From: Kushneria avicenniae
Lineage (GTDB): Bacteria > Pseudomonadota > Gammaproteobacteria > Pseudomonadales > Halomonadaceae
DNA: 64,000 bases
Direction of reading: 5' to 3'
Assembly (NCBI RefSeq): GCF_900112585.1
Contig: NZ_FOLY01000004.1
Location: forward strand, 434,001 to 498,000
A program made the translations under genes and the position numbers. Below the pieces are notes generated by a model. That model did no database searches. It was not told the DNA's origin and was given only the letters and a program-made list of their open reading frames with translations. Positions 46,681-56,466 of this stretch are shown here, one piece after another (within the stretch, counting starts at the first letter, position 1; each line of letters begins with the position of its first letter).

Positions 46681-47838
46681 ATGAGCACCATGCCTCTCTA
46701 CCTTGACTACGCGGCCACAACCCCGGTCGACCCGCGTGTTGCCGAGGTCATGGCCCGCCATCTCACGCTGGAAGGCACCTTTGCCAACCCGGCTTCACGC
46801 AGTCACATGTCAGGCTGGCTGGCCGAGCAGGCCGTCGAGACCGGCCGTCGCCAGGTCAGCGACCTGATCGGCGCCGACCCGCGCGAGATCGTCTGGACCT
46901 CCGGGGCAACGGAAGCCGACAACCTGGCGCTCATTGGCTATATGCGCGCCCATCGCGCCCGCGGTCGACACCTGATCACCTCGAGCATCGAACACAAGGC
47001 CGTGCTCGACAGCGTTGCGGCCCTGGAACGGGAAGGCTTTGAAGCCACCTATCTCGCCCCGCGCACCGACGGCACCATATCGCCGCAGGCCCTGCGCGAC
47101 GCATTGCGCACCGACACCGTTCTGGTGTCGCTGATGGCGGTCAACAACGAGCTGGGCAGCATCAACGATCTTGAAACGCTGGGCACCATTGCCGCCGAGC
47201 ATGGCGCGGCCTTCCATGTCGATGCCGCCCAGGCCGCCGGTCGAATAAGGCTCGACATGAGCGCCCTGCCCATCGACATGCTGTCGCTGTCGGCGCACAA
47301 GGCATACGGCCCCAAGGGTATAGGAGCGCTTTATGTGCGACGTGGCACCCGGATCGAGGCGCTGATTCACGGTGGCGGACACGAACGCGGCATGCGCTCT
47401 GGCACCCTGGCGACCCATCAGATCGCCGGCATGGGACTGGCGTTTTCACTGGCACTGGAAGAACAGGACAGCGACAACGCGCATCTGGAACGGCTGGGAC
47501 AGCGCCTTCGCGAAGGCATTCGCAACCTGGAAGGCACCTGGATCAATGCCGAAGGCGGCGCGCACGTGCCCAACATCATCAATGCCGGTTTTGAAGGGGT
47601 GGATGGCGAGGCCCTGGTCATGGCCCTGCGGGGGCTTGCGGTGTCCACGGGCTCGGCCTGCAATTCGGCCAGCGTCGACCCCTCCTATGTGCTGACCGGC
47701 ATCGGCGTGCCGCGTGAACGGGCGCTGGCCTCGATTCGTTTCAGCCTTGGCCGTTTCAGCCGGGTCGAAGAGATCGATCAGGCACTTGAATCACTCTCGG
47801 ATGCCCTGAGCAGCCTGCGCACGCGTCAGAGCGCCTGA
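46681..47838 (+). CDS. iscS: IscS-type cysteine desulfurase (short C-terminus)
   Basis: PLP enzyme converting cysteine to alanine plus enzyme-bound sulfur for Fe-S clusters and tRNA thiolation. Key residues: PLP Lys207 (SLSAHKAYGPKG) and active Cys327 (STGSACNSASVDPSYVL); the N-terminus LYLDYAATTPVDPRVAEVM is typical. It has 385 residues, against 404 in E. coli IscS: it stops after LSSLRTRQSA and lacks the C-terminal tail (SPLWEMYKQGVDLN and beyond in E. coli) that contacts IscU. Fitting this, no iscU follows; iscA is next. Confidence 0.93.
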   Translation: MSTMPLYLDYAATTPVDPRVAEVMARHLTLEGTFANPASRSHMSGWLAEQAVETGRRQVSDLIGADPREIVWTSGATEADNLALIGYMRAHRARGRHLITSSIEHKAVLDSVAALEREGFEATYLAPRTDGTISPQALRDALRTDTVLVSLMAVNNELGSINDLETLGTIAAEHGAAFHVDAAQAAGRIRLDMSALPIDMLSLSAHKAYGPKGIGALYVRRGTRIEALIHGGGHERGMRSGTLATHQIAGMGLAFSLALEEQDSDNAHLERLGQRLREGIRNLEGTWINAEGGAHVPNIINAGFEGVDGEALVMALRGLAVSTGSACNSASVDPSYVLTGIGVPRERALASIRFSLGRFSRVEEIDQALESLSDALSSLRTRQSA

Positions 47839-47892
47839 GCATCCCTTGTCATTTTCGCGCATCTGATGCGCATCACCGGGGAGGACACCATC

Positions 47893-48219
47893 ATGGCCCG
47901 GATCTCGATTTCCGAAGCCGCCGCCCAGCAGATTCGCCACGTGCTCGACGAGCGCGGCAGCGGCGAAGGCCTGCGAGTGGCCGTCAAACCGAGCGGCTGC
48001 TCGGGCTATAGCTACGTACTCGATTTTGCCGACCACGTTGAAGCCGATGATCAGGTCTTCGAGGATCACGGCGTACGGGTCATCGTGGACAGCGACGCCC
48101 TCTCCGTTCTGGACGGCACGGAAGTGGATTACGTCAGCGAAGGCCTCAACCGCTTCTTTCGCTTCAACAATCCCAACGTGCGCGACGAGTGCGGCTGCGG
48201 GGAAAGTTTCAGCGTCTGA
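47893..48219 (+). CDS. iscA: IscA, A-type Fe-S carrier
   Basis: A-type iron-sulfur carrier protein of 108 residues. The three ligand cysteines are present: C36 ([12 protein letters not shown]), C100 and C102 ([10 protein letters not shown]). Sequence is IscA-like rather than ErpA-like ([27 protein letters not shown]). ATG 47893 lies eight bases after GGGGAGG; the longer frame from 47866 is not supported. It follows iscS by 54 bp, directly where iscU would normally be. Confidence 0.92.
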   Translation: MARISISEAAAQQIRHVLDERGSGEGLRVAVKPSGCSGYSYVLDFADHVEADDQVFEDHGVRVIVDSDALSVLDGTEVDYVSEGLNRFFRFNNPNVRDECGCGESFSV

Positions 48220-48285
48220 ACCGGTCACCACCACTTTGGATGCATGTTGCGTCGCCTACGGCTATAATGGCGCGATTTTTGCCGG

Positions 48286-48317
48286 AGCCGGCAGCTGTTA
48301 AAGCAGCTGCCGGCTTT
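48286..48317 (+). terminator. Hairpin between iscA and ndk, possible terminator
   Basis: A 12-bp perfect stem AGCCGGCAGCTG / CAGCTGCCGGCT with a 6-nt loop, but only a short TTT follows. It may partly terminate the isc transcript or act as an ndk leader hairpin. A TATAAT hexamer at 48263-48268, without a clear -35, could start ndk transcription. Confidence 0.55.
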
Positions 48318-48373
48318 GCGCTATCCTGAATCACGAATATCTTGAACTCATCAGCCTGTCAGGAGCCCTTTAC

Positions 48374-48802
48374 ATGGCACAGGAACGTACTCTCTCCATC
48401 ATCAAGCCGGACGCCGTTGCCAAAAACGCCGTAGGTGAGATCATCTCTCGTTTCGAAAAGGCCGGCCTGCAGGTCGTGGCCTGCAAGATGGTCAGCCTGT
48501 CACAGGAAAAGGCCGAGGGCTTTTACGCCGAGCACCGCGAGCGTCCCTTCTTTAACGACCTGGTCTCCTTCATGACCTCGGGTCCGGTCGTGGTTCAGGT
48601 GCTCGAAGGTGACAACGCCATCGCCAAGAACCGCGAACTGATGGGCGCCACTGACCCGAAGAAGGCTGAAGCCGGTACCATTCGCGCCGATTTCGCCTCG
48701 TCCATCGACGCCAACGCCGTTCACGGCTCTGACGCGCCGGAATCCGCCCAGCGCGAAGTGGCCTACTTCTTCTCCGATGAAGAAATCTGCCCGCGCGGCT
48801 GA
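48374..48802 (+). CDS. ndk: Ndk, nucleoside-diphosphate kinase
   Basis: Transfers the gamma-phosphate between nucleoside tri- and diphosphates through a phospho-histidine, balancing NTP pools. Length 142 residues as in E. coli. It starts [20 protein letters not shown]; the active-site His117 is in [18 protein letters not shown] 48374 begins after an AGGAGCCC stretch. It lies after the isc genes and before rlmN, as in many Gammaproteobacteria, and is closed by its own terminator. Confidence 0.97.
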   Translation: MAQERTLSIIKPDAVAKNAVGEIISRFEKAGLQVVACKMVSLSQEKAEGFYAEHRERPFFNDLVSFMTSGPVVVQVLEGDNAIAKNRELMGATDPKKAEAGTIRADFASSIDANAVHGSDAPESAQREVAYFFSDEEICPRG

Positions 48803-48817
48803 TTATTCGTCGCGCCC

Positions 48818-48860
48818 GGCCGTCATTTGCCCGCCATGGGCAGATGACGGCCTTCTTTCT
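48818..48860 (+). terminator. Terminator after ndk
   Basis: A 15-bp stem (GGCCGTCATTTGCCC / GGGCAGATGACGGCC, one G-U pair) with a 5-nt loop, followed by TTCTTTCT, just after the ndk stop. Confidence 0.85.
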
Positions 48861-48886
48861 CTTATGACACCAGCGAGCTCACTGCC

Positions 48887-50020
48887 ATGACACAGACTGC
48901 CACGACGACACGCGTCAATCTTCTGGGTCTTTCACGCAGCCAGATGGAGCAGTTCTTCATCGACCACGGCGAGAAAAAGTTTCGCGCCGCACAGGTCATG
49001 AAGTGGATCCATCATGAGGGTGTCGATGACTTCTCGCAGATGACCAATCTTTCCAGGGCCCTGCGCGACAAGCTTGCGCGCGTGGCCGAAGTCCGCGGTC
49101 CGAAGGTGGTCTACGAAGGCCAGTCCAGCGACGGCACGCAGAAATGGGTGCTGGAAGTCGAGGACGGCAGCTTCGTGGAAACCGTTCTGATCCCGTCCGA
49201 AAACGGCAGCCGGCGCACGCTTTGCGTCTCCTCCCAGGTCGGCTGCTCACTGGACTGCAGCTTCTGCTCGACCGGCAAGCAGGGCTTTCAGCGTAACCTG
49301 ACCGCTGCCGAAGTCATCGGCCAGCTCTGGATTGCCCAGGCCAGCGCCGGCGGCCGCATGGGCCACGATGATGGGCGCCGCGCCGTCACCAACGTGGTAA
49401 TGATGGGGATGGGCGAGCCGCTTCTGAACTACGACAACGTCGTACCCGCCATGCATCTGATGCTTGATGACAACGGCTACGGCCTCTCCAAGCGCCGTGT
49501 CACCCTGTCGACTTCAGGCGTGGTGCCGATGATCGAGAAGCTGGGCGATGAAATCGACGTGGCACTGGCCATCTCGCTGCACGCTGCCAACGATGAGCTT
49601 CGCAACACGCTGGTGCCGCTCAATCGCAAATACAATATCGCCACGCTTCTGGATGCCTGCCGGCGCTATCTGACCAAAAGCGACGGCACCCGTCACATCA
49701 CCATCGAGTACACCCTGATCAAGGACGTCAACGATCAGCGTGAACACGCCGAACAGCTGGCCGAGGTGCTGGGGGATCTACCCTGCAAGATCAATCTGAT
49801 TCCCTTTAATCCGTTCCCGCATGCCGGCTACGAGAAGCCCTCACGCAATCAGGTGATGCGCTTTCAGACATGGCTCTACGAGCTGGGCCACAACGCGCCA
49901 GTGCGTACCACCCGCGGTGATGACATTGATGCCGCCTGCGGCCAGCTGGTCGGTCGCGTCAAGGATCGCACCAAACGCGCCGAGCGCTACATCAAGGCTG
50001 TACAGCTCGACGCATCGTGA
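48887..50020 (+). CDS. rlmN: RlmN, dual-specificity rRNA/tRNA C2-adenine methyltransferase
   Basis: Radical-SAM enzyme that methylates A2503 of 23S rRNA and A37 of some tRNAs. 377 residues. The 4Fe-4S ligands are C120, C124 and C127 (CSLDCSFC); the mechanistic C-terminal Cys is C351 ([12 protein letters not shown]). Other family phrases are [16 protein letters not shown] and [19 protein letters not shown]. It precedes pilW, as in Pseudomonas and relatives. Confidence 0.97.
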   Translation: MTQTATTTRVNLLGLSRSQMEQFFIDHGEKKFRAAQVMKWIHHEGVDDFSQMTNLSRALRDKLARVAEVRGPKVVYEGQSSDGTQKWVLEVEDGSFVETVLIPSENGSRRTLCVSSQVGCSLDCSFCSTGKQGFQRNLTAAEVIGQLWIAQASAGGRMGHDDGRRAVTNVVMMGMGEPLLNYDNVVPAMHLMLDDNGYGLSKRRVTLSTSGVVPMIEKLGDEIDVALAISLHAANDELRNTLVPLNRKYNIATLLDACRRYLTKSDGTRHITIEYTLIKDVNDQREHAEQLAEVLGDLPCKINLIPFNPFPHAGYEKPSRNQVMRFQTWLYELGHNAPVRTTRGDDIDAACGQLVGRVKDRTKRAERYIKAVQLDAS

Positions 50021-50124
50021 CCCATCTGCTGGCACCTTGACTTGCCGAGACACCGGCGCTTTGATGGGTAACGTTATTGCTAATATTTGACGGATTCGGG
50101 CATATTCATCACGTCAGGAAGTCG

Positions 50125-50817
50125 ATGAGTCACTTGCGCTGCACCCTCAGGACACTGCTGATCGTGGCCACCCTGCTGCTGTTGGCCATGGCCCTCCCAG
50201 GCTGTGCCAGCGATGGCAGCAGTATCTCCTCGACAGAGTCACCGAACTCGGCCTATACCCAGCTGGGCATGGCCTACCTGCAGCGCGATGATCCTGAACG
50301 TGCGCAACAGGCCTTCGAACGCGCCATCGATATGGCTCCCAACGACCCCGACGCCCTTCAGGGGCTGGCGCTGGTCTATCAGCGCCAGGGCGAGACCGCC
50401 AGCGCCGATCGATATTTCAAGCGTGCCCTGGGCAGCCGCAGCGCCTTTACTCAGGCACGCAACAACTATGCGGCGTTCCTGTTTGGCCAGAGCCGTATCT
50501 CCGAGGCCTGTGATCAGCTCGAACAGGCTTCAAGCGATTTGCGCTATGACCGCCGCGCGCAGCTGTTCACCAACCTCGGCCAGTGTCGCCAGCGCCAGAA
50601 TGAACTCGAAGCCTCCATGAATGCCTATCAGCGTGCCCTGCAGCTTGATGATCGGCAGCCGCGGGCCTGGCTGGGGCTGGCCGAAATGCAGTATCAGTTA
50701 CATCAGCATGAGGCGGCGCGCGCCTCGCTGGCGCACTACATTCAGTTTGCCGGACAGAACGATGAAAGCATTGAGCTGTCCCGACAGCTCAATGGCGAGG
50801 CGTTACATGATGGGTAA
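50125..50817 (+). CDS. pilW: PilW/PilF, type IV pilus biogenesis TPR lipoprotein
   Basis: A 230-residue outer-membrane lipoprotein, the pilotin-type factor for type IV pilus secretin assembly and stability. The signal peptide ends in lipobox LPGC (LLLLAMALPGCASDG). The rest is tetratricopeptide repeats (AYTQLGMAYLQRDDPERAQQ, ALQGLALVYQRQGETASADR and so on). The open frame starts at TTG 50077, but ATG 50125 follows AGGAAG at good spacing. Position rlmN-pilW-rodZ-ispG is conserved. No other pilus gene is in the window. Confidence 0.9.
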   Translation: MSHLRCTLRTLLIVATLLLLAMALPGCASDGSSISSTESPNSAYTQLGMAYLQRDDPERAQQAFERAIDMAPNDPDALQGLALVYQRQGETASADRYFKRALGSRSAFTQARNNYAAFLFGQSRISEACDQLEQASSDLRYDRRAQLFTNLGQCRQRQNELEASMNAYQRALQLDDRQPRAWLGLAEMQYQLHQHEAARASLAHYIQFAGQNDESIELSRQLNGEALHDG

Positions 50818-50883
50818 GGCTGCCCCGCGCTTAATGCCGGCAAGGGAACATTTCGTGCCACGACCGAACAAGGAATTTTCTGC

Positions 50884-51849
50884 ATGAGCGAACAGCATGC
50901 CTCTTCCACTGGAGAACCGGGCGCCGGTGAAATGCTGCGCGAAGAGCGCGAACGTCAGCGCCTGCATCTGGAAGATGCCGCCGAGCAGCTGAATCTTCGC
51001 CCATCTCTGGTCGCGGACATGGAGCGCGACAACTTCGAGCAGATTCCGATTCCGACCTACCGCCGGGGCTATCTACGCGCCTATGCCCGCCTGCTGGGGA
51101 TCGATGATCGAATGATCGTGGCCGCCTACGACCGTGTTCATGGCCGAAGCGATCTGGACGAACGTCGCGTGGCACCCGTCAGCAGCATCAAGCCGCCGTC
51201 GCGCATGGGCGCCATTGCCTTCAGAGTGGTCACGGTCGTGGTGGTGGTCATCCTGGCCGTCATGACCCTGCTATGGTGGGAGGGGCGCGAAAGTTCGCCC
51301 GGTTATGGTGATGACAGTGCCATGACCGAACAGGGCGTCACCCGACAGGACGGCAGCGACGATCGCGATCTGCCACCGGCCCCTGAACCCGCTGCAGATA
51401 ACACATCTGCCGACGGCTCGGGTAACATGTCCGCCAGCGAAGCCGTCAATACCGCCGTGGCCGCCCGGGTTGCCGAGGGCGACAGTAGCGCCGCCCCTGA
51501 ATCAGGCACTCTTCAGGTCGATACGCCCGAAGGCCGCAATGGGGCCACCGGCGGGCTGGTGGATACCGCTGAAGACGAGGAACCGGGCGCCGATCCGGCC
51601 ACAAGCGGTCGACGAATTCAGATGAACTTTGGCAGTGAGTCGTGGGTGGATGTTCGTGATGCCAATGGCACTACCGTCCTGCGCGGCCTGCAGCAAGGCG
51701 GTACCACCGCCACGATTGAAGGCGTGCCGCCCTTTCGCCTGACGGTAGGTAATGCCAATCAGGTCACCATCGATTACAAGGGCGAACGCGTTGACATGTC
51801 CCAACACGCTGGCAGCAGTAATGTTGCCCGTTTTACCCTGGGGGAATGA
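50884..51849 (+). CDS. rodZ: RodZ-like cytoskeletal protein
   Basis: A 321-residue inner-membrane protein that links MreB to the elongation machinery in rods. N-terminal helix-turn-helix (GEMLREERERQRLHLEDAAE, then PTYRRGYLRAYARLLG), one transmembrane helix (RVVTVVVVVILAVMTLLWW), an acidic Ser/Ala/Asp-rich periplasmic linker, and a C-terminal DUF4115 domain (MNFGSESWVDVRDANGTTVL). It lies between pilW and ispG, the usual site. The linker is strongly acidic, fitting a halophile. Confidence 0.92.
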   Translation: MSEQHASSTGEPGAGEMLREERERQRLHLEDAAEQLNLRPSLVADMERDNFEQIPIPTYRRGYLRAYARLLGIDDRMIVAAYDRVHGRSDLDERRVAPVSSIKPPSRMGAIAFRVVTVVVVVILAVMTLLWWEGRESSPGYGDDSAMTEQGVTRQDGSDDRDLPPAPEPAADNTSADGSGNMSASEAVNTAVAARVAEGDSSAAPESGTLQVDTPEGRNGATGGLVDTAEDEEPGADPATSGRRIQMNFGSESWVDVRDANGTTVLRGLQQGGTTATIEGVPPFRLTVGNANQVTIDYKGERVDMSQHAGSSNVARFTLGE

Positions 51850-51855
51850 TTTATC

Positions 51856-52968
51856 ATGATTAGCCAGTCCCCGATCGTAAGGCGCAAGTCGCGCCAGATC
51901 CATGTCGGCAATGTGCCCGTGGGTGGCGACGCGCCGATTTCGGTTCAGAGCATGACCAACACCAACACGCTGGATGTTGATGCCACCGTGGATCAGATCG
52001 AACGCATTGCCGCGGCCGGTGGCGATATCGTGCGCGTCTCGGTCCCGGACATGGACAGCGCCGAAGCGTTTGGCAAAATCAAGCAGCGCACTTCAGTGCC
52101 GCTGGTCACCGACATCCACTTCGATTACCGCATTGCCCTGCGTGTGGCCGAGCTGGGCGCCGACTGTCTGCGCATCAACCCGGGCAATATCGGCCGAGAA
52201 GACCGTGTTCACGCTGTGGTTCAGGCCGCCCGCGACAACGGCATTCCCATCCGCATCGGCGTCAATGCCGGCTCGCTCGAAAAGGATTTGCAGAAAAAGT
52301 ACGGCGAACCGACTCCTGCTGCCCTGGTCGAGTCGGCCATGCGCCACATTGACTACCTCGATCGTCTGGACTTTCAGGAATACAAGATTTCGCTCAAGGC
52401 CAGCGATGTCTTCATGGCCGTCGACGCCTATCGCCAGATCGCCACACAGATCGACCAGCCCCTGCATCTGGGCATCACCGAAGCCGGTGGTCTGCGCGGC
52501 GGCACGGTCAAGTCATCGATCGGTCTGGGGGCACTTTTGATGGATGGCATCGGCGACACCCTGCGCATCTCTCTGGCCGCCGACCCGGTCGAGGAGATCA
52601 AGGTCGGTTACGATATTCTCAAGAGCCTGAAACTGCGCTCGCGTGGTATCAACTTCATTGCCTGCCCGAGCTGCTCGCGCCAGAACTTCGATGTCATCGG
52701 CACCATGAATCAGCTCGAGGAGCGTCTTGAAGATGTCATGACGCCACTGAACGTGTCGGTCATCGGCTGCGTCGTCAACGGCCCCGGCGAGGCAAAGGAA
52801 ACCGATGTCGGCCTGACCGGTGGCAGCCCGGCCAACCTTGTTTACATCGACGGCAAGCCGGCCCAGAAGCTGCGCAACGACCATCTTGTGGACGATCTCG
52901 AAAAGCTGATCCGCGAGCGTGTCGCGCGCAAGCAGGCCGAAGAGAACGACGTCATCACCCGCGCCTGA
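51856..52968 (+). CDS. ispG: IspG (GcpE), HMBPP synthase
   Basis: 4Fe-4S enzyme of the MEP isoprenoid pathway, converting MEcPP to HMBPP with flavodoxin or ferredoxin. Length 370 residues. It begins with [20 protein letters not shown] and has the TIM-barrel phrase [17 protein letters not shown]. Cluster ligands: C270 and C273 (CPSCSRQ), C305 and the Glu of [12 protein letters not shown]. It starts 6 bp after rodZ, so translation is probably coupled. Confidence 0.97.
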   Translation: MISQSPIVRRKSRQIHVGNVPVGGDAPISVQSMTNTNTLDVDATVDQIERIAAAGGDIVRVSVPDMDSAEAFGKIKQRTSVPLVTDIHFDYRIALRVAELGADCLRINPGNIGREDRVHAVVQAARDNGIPIRIGVNAGSLEKDLQKKYGEPTPAALVESAMRHIDYLDRLDFQEYKISLKASDVFMAVDAYRQIATQIDQPLHLGITEAGGLRGGTVKSSIGLGALLMDGIGDTLRISLAADPVEEIKVGYDILKSLKLRSRGINFIACPSCSRQNFDVIGTMNQLEERLEDVMTPLNVSVIGCVVNGPGEAKETDVGLTGGSPANLVYIDGKPAQKLRNDHLVDDLEKLIRERVARKQAEENDVITRA

Positions 52969-53009
52969 GTATCGGGCGCCCCCTTTTGAAATGCAGCGAT
53001 CAACCATCA

Positions 53010-54326
53010 ATGTCCAGTAAATTACAGGCCATCCGAGGCATGAATGACCTGCTGCCCGAGCGCTCGCCGCTCTGGCAGTACTTCGAGCAGCACGTGCGCC
53101 AGCTCATGGCCCAGTACGGCTATCTGGAAATGCGCACCCCGGTGCTCGAGCAGACCGCCCTGTTCAAGCGCTCGATCGGGGAAGTGACCGACATCGTCGA
53201 AAAGGAGATGTATACCTTTGATGATCGCAACGGTGACAGTCTCTCCCTGCGTCCGGAAGGCACCGCCTCGGTGGTGCGCGCCGCCATCGAAAACGGGCTG
53301 CTCCATAATCAGACTCATCGGCTCTGGTATGCCGGCCCCATGTTTCGTCATGAGCGCCCTCAGAAGGGCCGCTATCGCCAGTTTCATCAGGTAGGTGTGG
53401 AAATCTTCGGCCTTGAAGGGCCGGACATCGATGCCGAGGCCATCGCGCTGTCGGCACGCCTGTGGCGCGCGCTGGGCCTGATCGATCATGTGCAGCTCGA
53501 GATCAACTCGCTGGGCTCGCTTGAAGCACGTCATGCCTATCGCGCCACGTTGGTTGAGTACTTCAATGCGCATCTGGATCAGCTCGACGAGGACGCTCGT
53601 CGGCGCCTTGACAGCAACCCGCTGCGTATTCTCGACAGCAAGAATCCCGACATGCAGGCGCTGATCGAGGCGGCCCCGAAGCTTATCGACCATCTCGATG
53701 ACGCATCGATCGCGCATTTTGAAGGTCTCAAGCACAGGCTGGACGCGCTGGGGATTGACTATGTCATCAACACGCGTCTGGTCCGCGGGCTGGACTATTA
53801 CAGCCGCACGGTCTTTGAATGGACCACCACCGCGCTGGGCAGCCAGGGCACCGTATGTGCCGGTGGGCGCTATGACGGTCTGGTCGAACAGCTGGGCGGC
53901 AAGGCCACCCCGGCGGTCGGTTTTGCCATGGGTGTCGAGCGGCTGATTCTGCTGCTGGAAACCCTGCAACTGGTGCCCGAAGCCGCCGAGGACATCCTTG
54001 ATGTCTACCTGATGGGCCAGGGGGAAAGCGTCGACACGCCACTGCTGGTACTGGGTGAAACCCTTCGCAGCCGCTTGCCCGGTCTGCGTGTACAGGTACA
54101 CTGCGGTGGCGGCAGCTTCAAGAGCCAGCTCAAGAAGGCCGACAAGAGCCGTGCCCGTTTTGCTGTCATGCTGGGCGAGGATGAGCTTGCCGCCGGGACT
54201 GCTACGCTCAAGGATCTGCGCGGAGAAGAGCCCCAGCAGCAGCTGGCGCCCGAGGCACTGATCGATCGCCTTGAACGCTGGATCGATGAACGCCCGGCAG
54301 ACAGTGGCCTGTCGACCCGGCTCTAG
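53010..54326 (+). CDS. hisS: HisS, histidyl-tRNA synthetase
   Basis: Class II aminoacyl-tRNA synthetase, charging tRNA-His. 438 residues from ATG 53010 ([20 protein letters not shown]); the frame extends to a TTG at 52986 without a ribosome site. Motif 2 is [20 protein letters not shown]; the His-specific loop is [15 protein letters not shown]; motif 3 is [15 protein letters not shown]. It follows ispG by 41 bp and precedes yfgM, the conserved order ispG-hisS-yfgM-bamB-der. Confidence 0.97.
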   Translation: MSSKLQAIRGMNDLLPERSPLWQYFEQHVRQLMAQYGYLEMRTPVLEQTALFKRSIGEVTDIVEKEMYTFDDRNGDSLSLRPEGTASVVRAAIENGLLHNQTHRLWYAGPMFRHERPQKGRYRQFHQVGVEIFGLEGPDIDAEAIALSARLWRALGLIDHVQLEINSLGSLEARHAYRATLVEYFNAHLDQLDEDARRRLDSNPLRILDSKNPDMQALIEAAPKLIDHLDDASIAHFEGLKHRLDALGIDYVINTRLVRGLDYYSRTVFEWTTTALGSQGTVCAGGRYDGLVEQLGGKATPAVGFAMGVERLILLLETLQLVPEAAEDILDVYLMGQGESVDTPLLVLGETLRSRLPGLRVQVHCGGGSFKSQLKKADKSRARFAVMLGEDELAAGTATLKDLRGEEPQQQLAPEALIDRLERWIDERPADSGLSTRL

Positions 54327-54385
54327 CGCCTGATTGATGGCCGGACCAAAACCGTCATGAGACCCAACCTACAGGAGTGCCGCAC

Positions 54386-55054
54386 GTGGCGGATCAGTTG
54401 AACATCCACGAGGAAGACGATCAGCTGGCAGCGGCCAAACGGCTCTGGCACAACTACGCCAAGCCGATTCTGGGCGGTATCATCATTGCCGCAGCCGCTC
54501 TTTTTGCCTGGCACTGGTGGCAGGACCACCAGCAGGCCCAGTCCGAGGCCGCCTCGCTTCAGTATCAGCAATTGATCCAGCTGACCTCGCAGGACAGCCT
54601 CGATGATAACGGCCGCCAGGCGGCACAGAGCATTATTGATGCCATTCGCGACCAGCACGGCGGCACGCTGTATGCCGATCTTGCCGGCATGATTCAGGCA
54701 CGCCTGGCCGTGGACGGCAATGATCTGTCGGCCGCCGAGCAGGCACTGGACAGCGTACGCCAGAGCAGCGACCGCGACGAGATCCGAGCGCTGTCGGGTC
54801 TGGAGCTGGCCCGCGTCCAGCTGGGTCAGGATCACGCCGACGAGGCCCTTGACACGCTTGACGGTCTCAACCTCCCCGAAGCCATGGCCGCCCGCGCCGC
54901 CGACATCCGCGGCGACATTCAGCTGGCGCTGGGCCATCCCGCAGAGGCTCGAAGTGCCTGGCAGGAGGCTGTCAATCTGGCTCGTGAGCACAATCAGGAG
55001 CTCTCCGGGATACAACTCAAACTCGATGATCTGGCGCCTCAGGAGGCTTCATGA
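54386..55054 (+). CDS. yfgM: YfgM, periplasmic TPR chaperone-like SecYEG ancillary subunit
   Basis: A 222-residue inner-membrane protein with a short cytoplasmic N-terminus (MADQLNIHEEDDQLAAAKRL), one transmembrane helix (PILGGIIIAAAALFAWHWW) and a periplasmic TPR domain (ALSGLELARVQLGQDHADEA). In E. coli YfgM works with PpiD at the Sec translocon. The start is GTG 54386 with AGGAG eight bases upstream; GTG 54377 sits on top of that site. Its stop overlaps the bamB start (ATGA), which indicates coupling. Confidence 0.92.
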   Translation: MADQLNIHEEDDQLAAAKRLWHNYAKPILGGIIIAAAALFAWHWWQDHQQAQSEAASLQYQQLIQLTSQDSLDDNGRQAAQSIIDAIRDQHGGTLYADLAGMIQARLAVDGNDLSAAEQALDSVRQSSDRDEIRALSGLELARVQLGQDHADEALDTLDGLNLPEAMAARAADIRGDIQLALGHPAEARSAWQEAVNLAREHNQELSGIQLKLDDLAPQEAS

Positions 55055-56268
55055 GCACGCTTGAAAACGGCTCTTCTTCATCTGCGGGCATCAGGCGGTT
55101 CGCGCTGATGGCCAAACCGCTGGGCGCGCTGCTGTGCGCCACTTCGCTGCTGGCACTGGCCGGCTGCTCGGGCAACGTTCAGACCGGCACCCAGCCGCGC
55201 GAGCTGACCAGCATAGATCAGAGCGTCAACGTTCAGGGGCTCTGGTCTCAGGGCATCGGCTCGCTGACGCAGGCGCGCTACCCGATCACGCCGGCCATCT
55301 CGGGCGATACGCTCTATGCCAGCGATGCCGAAGGCAATATCCGCGCCATCAACCGCGAGACCGGAAAGGTCAAATGGGAGAAGCATCTGGAAACACCCAT
55401 TTCCAGCGGCCTGACGGCAGACGGCGGCCAGCTCTATGCCGGCACCCGCAACGGTGAGGTCATTGTCTTCGGCGAAGACAACGGCGATATCGTCTGGCGC
55501 TCGCGCGTATCCAGTGAAGTGATTGCCCCGCCACAGCTCAACAGTGGTCAGGTCGTGGTACAGAGTGTGGATGGCACGCTGACGGCGCTGGATCGCTTTA
55601 CCGGCGATCAGCAGTGGCTGTATGCCTCTTCCCAGCCAGCGCTGACCCTGCGTGGCACCGGCGCGCCGCGCACCATTGACCCGGTTTCCTTCGCCGGCTT
55701 TGCCAACGGTCGTCTGGCCGCCTTCGACAACCGCAGCGGCCAGCAGCTGTGGGATCTTCGCGTGGCCGTTCCCCAGGGGCGCACCGAGGTCGAGCAACTG
55801 GTAGACCTCGATGGCCAGCCGGTCCTCACTCAGGATGGACGGCTGTTCGTGACCAGCTATAACGGTCGCGTCATGGCACTCGATGCCCGCAACGGCCAGC
55901 CGATCTGGGATCGGGAGCAGTCCAGCTATCATACGCCGGTACTGGTGGGAGACTATCTCTTCACCGTTACGGCCGACAGCCATATCATGGCGCTGGATGC
56001 CAACAACGGTCGCGTCATCTGGAACCAGGACGCGCTGGAAGGCCGCTCGCTGAGCGCGCCGATCTTTGTCGATAACAAGCTGGTGGTCGGCGATTACCAG
56101 GGCTATCTGCACGTCATCGACGCCCGCAGCGGTGAGCAGGAAGGCCGAACCCATCCGGGCGGCGACGGCATCAGCATCACGCCGCTGACCGATGGCGAGC
56201 ATGTCTATGTACTGACCAACGACGGCGAACTGATCGCCTACGCGCTCAACGACATCGGCAAGCAGTAA
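55051..56268 (+). CDS. bamB: BamB, outer-membrane assembly lipoprotein
   Basis: Lipoprotein of the BAM complex that inserts beta-barrel proteins into the outer membrane; a PQQ-like eight-bladed propeller. 405 residues. The lipobox is LLALAGC, about 39 residues in. Blades repeat phrases such as LYASDAEGNIRAINRETGKV, LYAGTRNGEVIVFGEDNG and LVVGDYQGYLHVIDARSG. ATG 55051 has AGGAGG just upstream; an internal ATG at 55108 would give a more usual signal-peptide length. Confidence 0.95.
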   Translation: MSTLENGSSSSAGIRRFALMAKPLGALLCATSLLALAGCSGNVQTGTQPRELTSIDQSVNVQGLWSQGIGSLTQARYPITPAISGDTLYASDAEGNIRAINRETGKVKWEKHLETPISSGLTADGGQLYAGTRNGEVIVFGEDNGDIVWRSRVSSEVIAPPQLNSGQVVVQSVDGTLTALDRFTGDQQWLYASSQPALTLRGTGAPRTIDPVSFAGFANGRLAAFDNRSGQQLWDLRVAVPQGRTEVEQLVDLDGQPVLTQDGRLFVTSYNGRVMALDARNGQPIWDREQSSYHTPVLVGDYLFTVTADSHIMALDANNGRVIWNQDALEGRSLSAPIFVDNKLVVGDYQGYLHVIDARSGEQEGRTHPGGDGISITPLTDGEHVYVLTNDGELIAYALNDIGKQ

Positions 56269-56466
56269 CGCCGTTATCGACAGTGCGATCACGGCGGGCA
56301 CTGCGGTATATGCCGCAGGGCCCGCTCGTGGCATCGGACACTACCCTCCGTCACACGTTTCGAATCCCCACGCCTTTCGGGTTACAATGGCCTGATCAGG
56401 ACGGACGGTATCCACGCTGTCCTCTCTCAAGCCGACAGACCGCTCCCTCTATTGTGCAGGACCCTC

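Noticed and set aside
52986-53009. TTG start extending hisS
   Set aside because: ATG 53010 gives the family N-terminus and the extension has no ribosome site.
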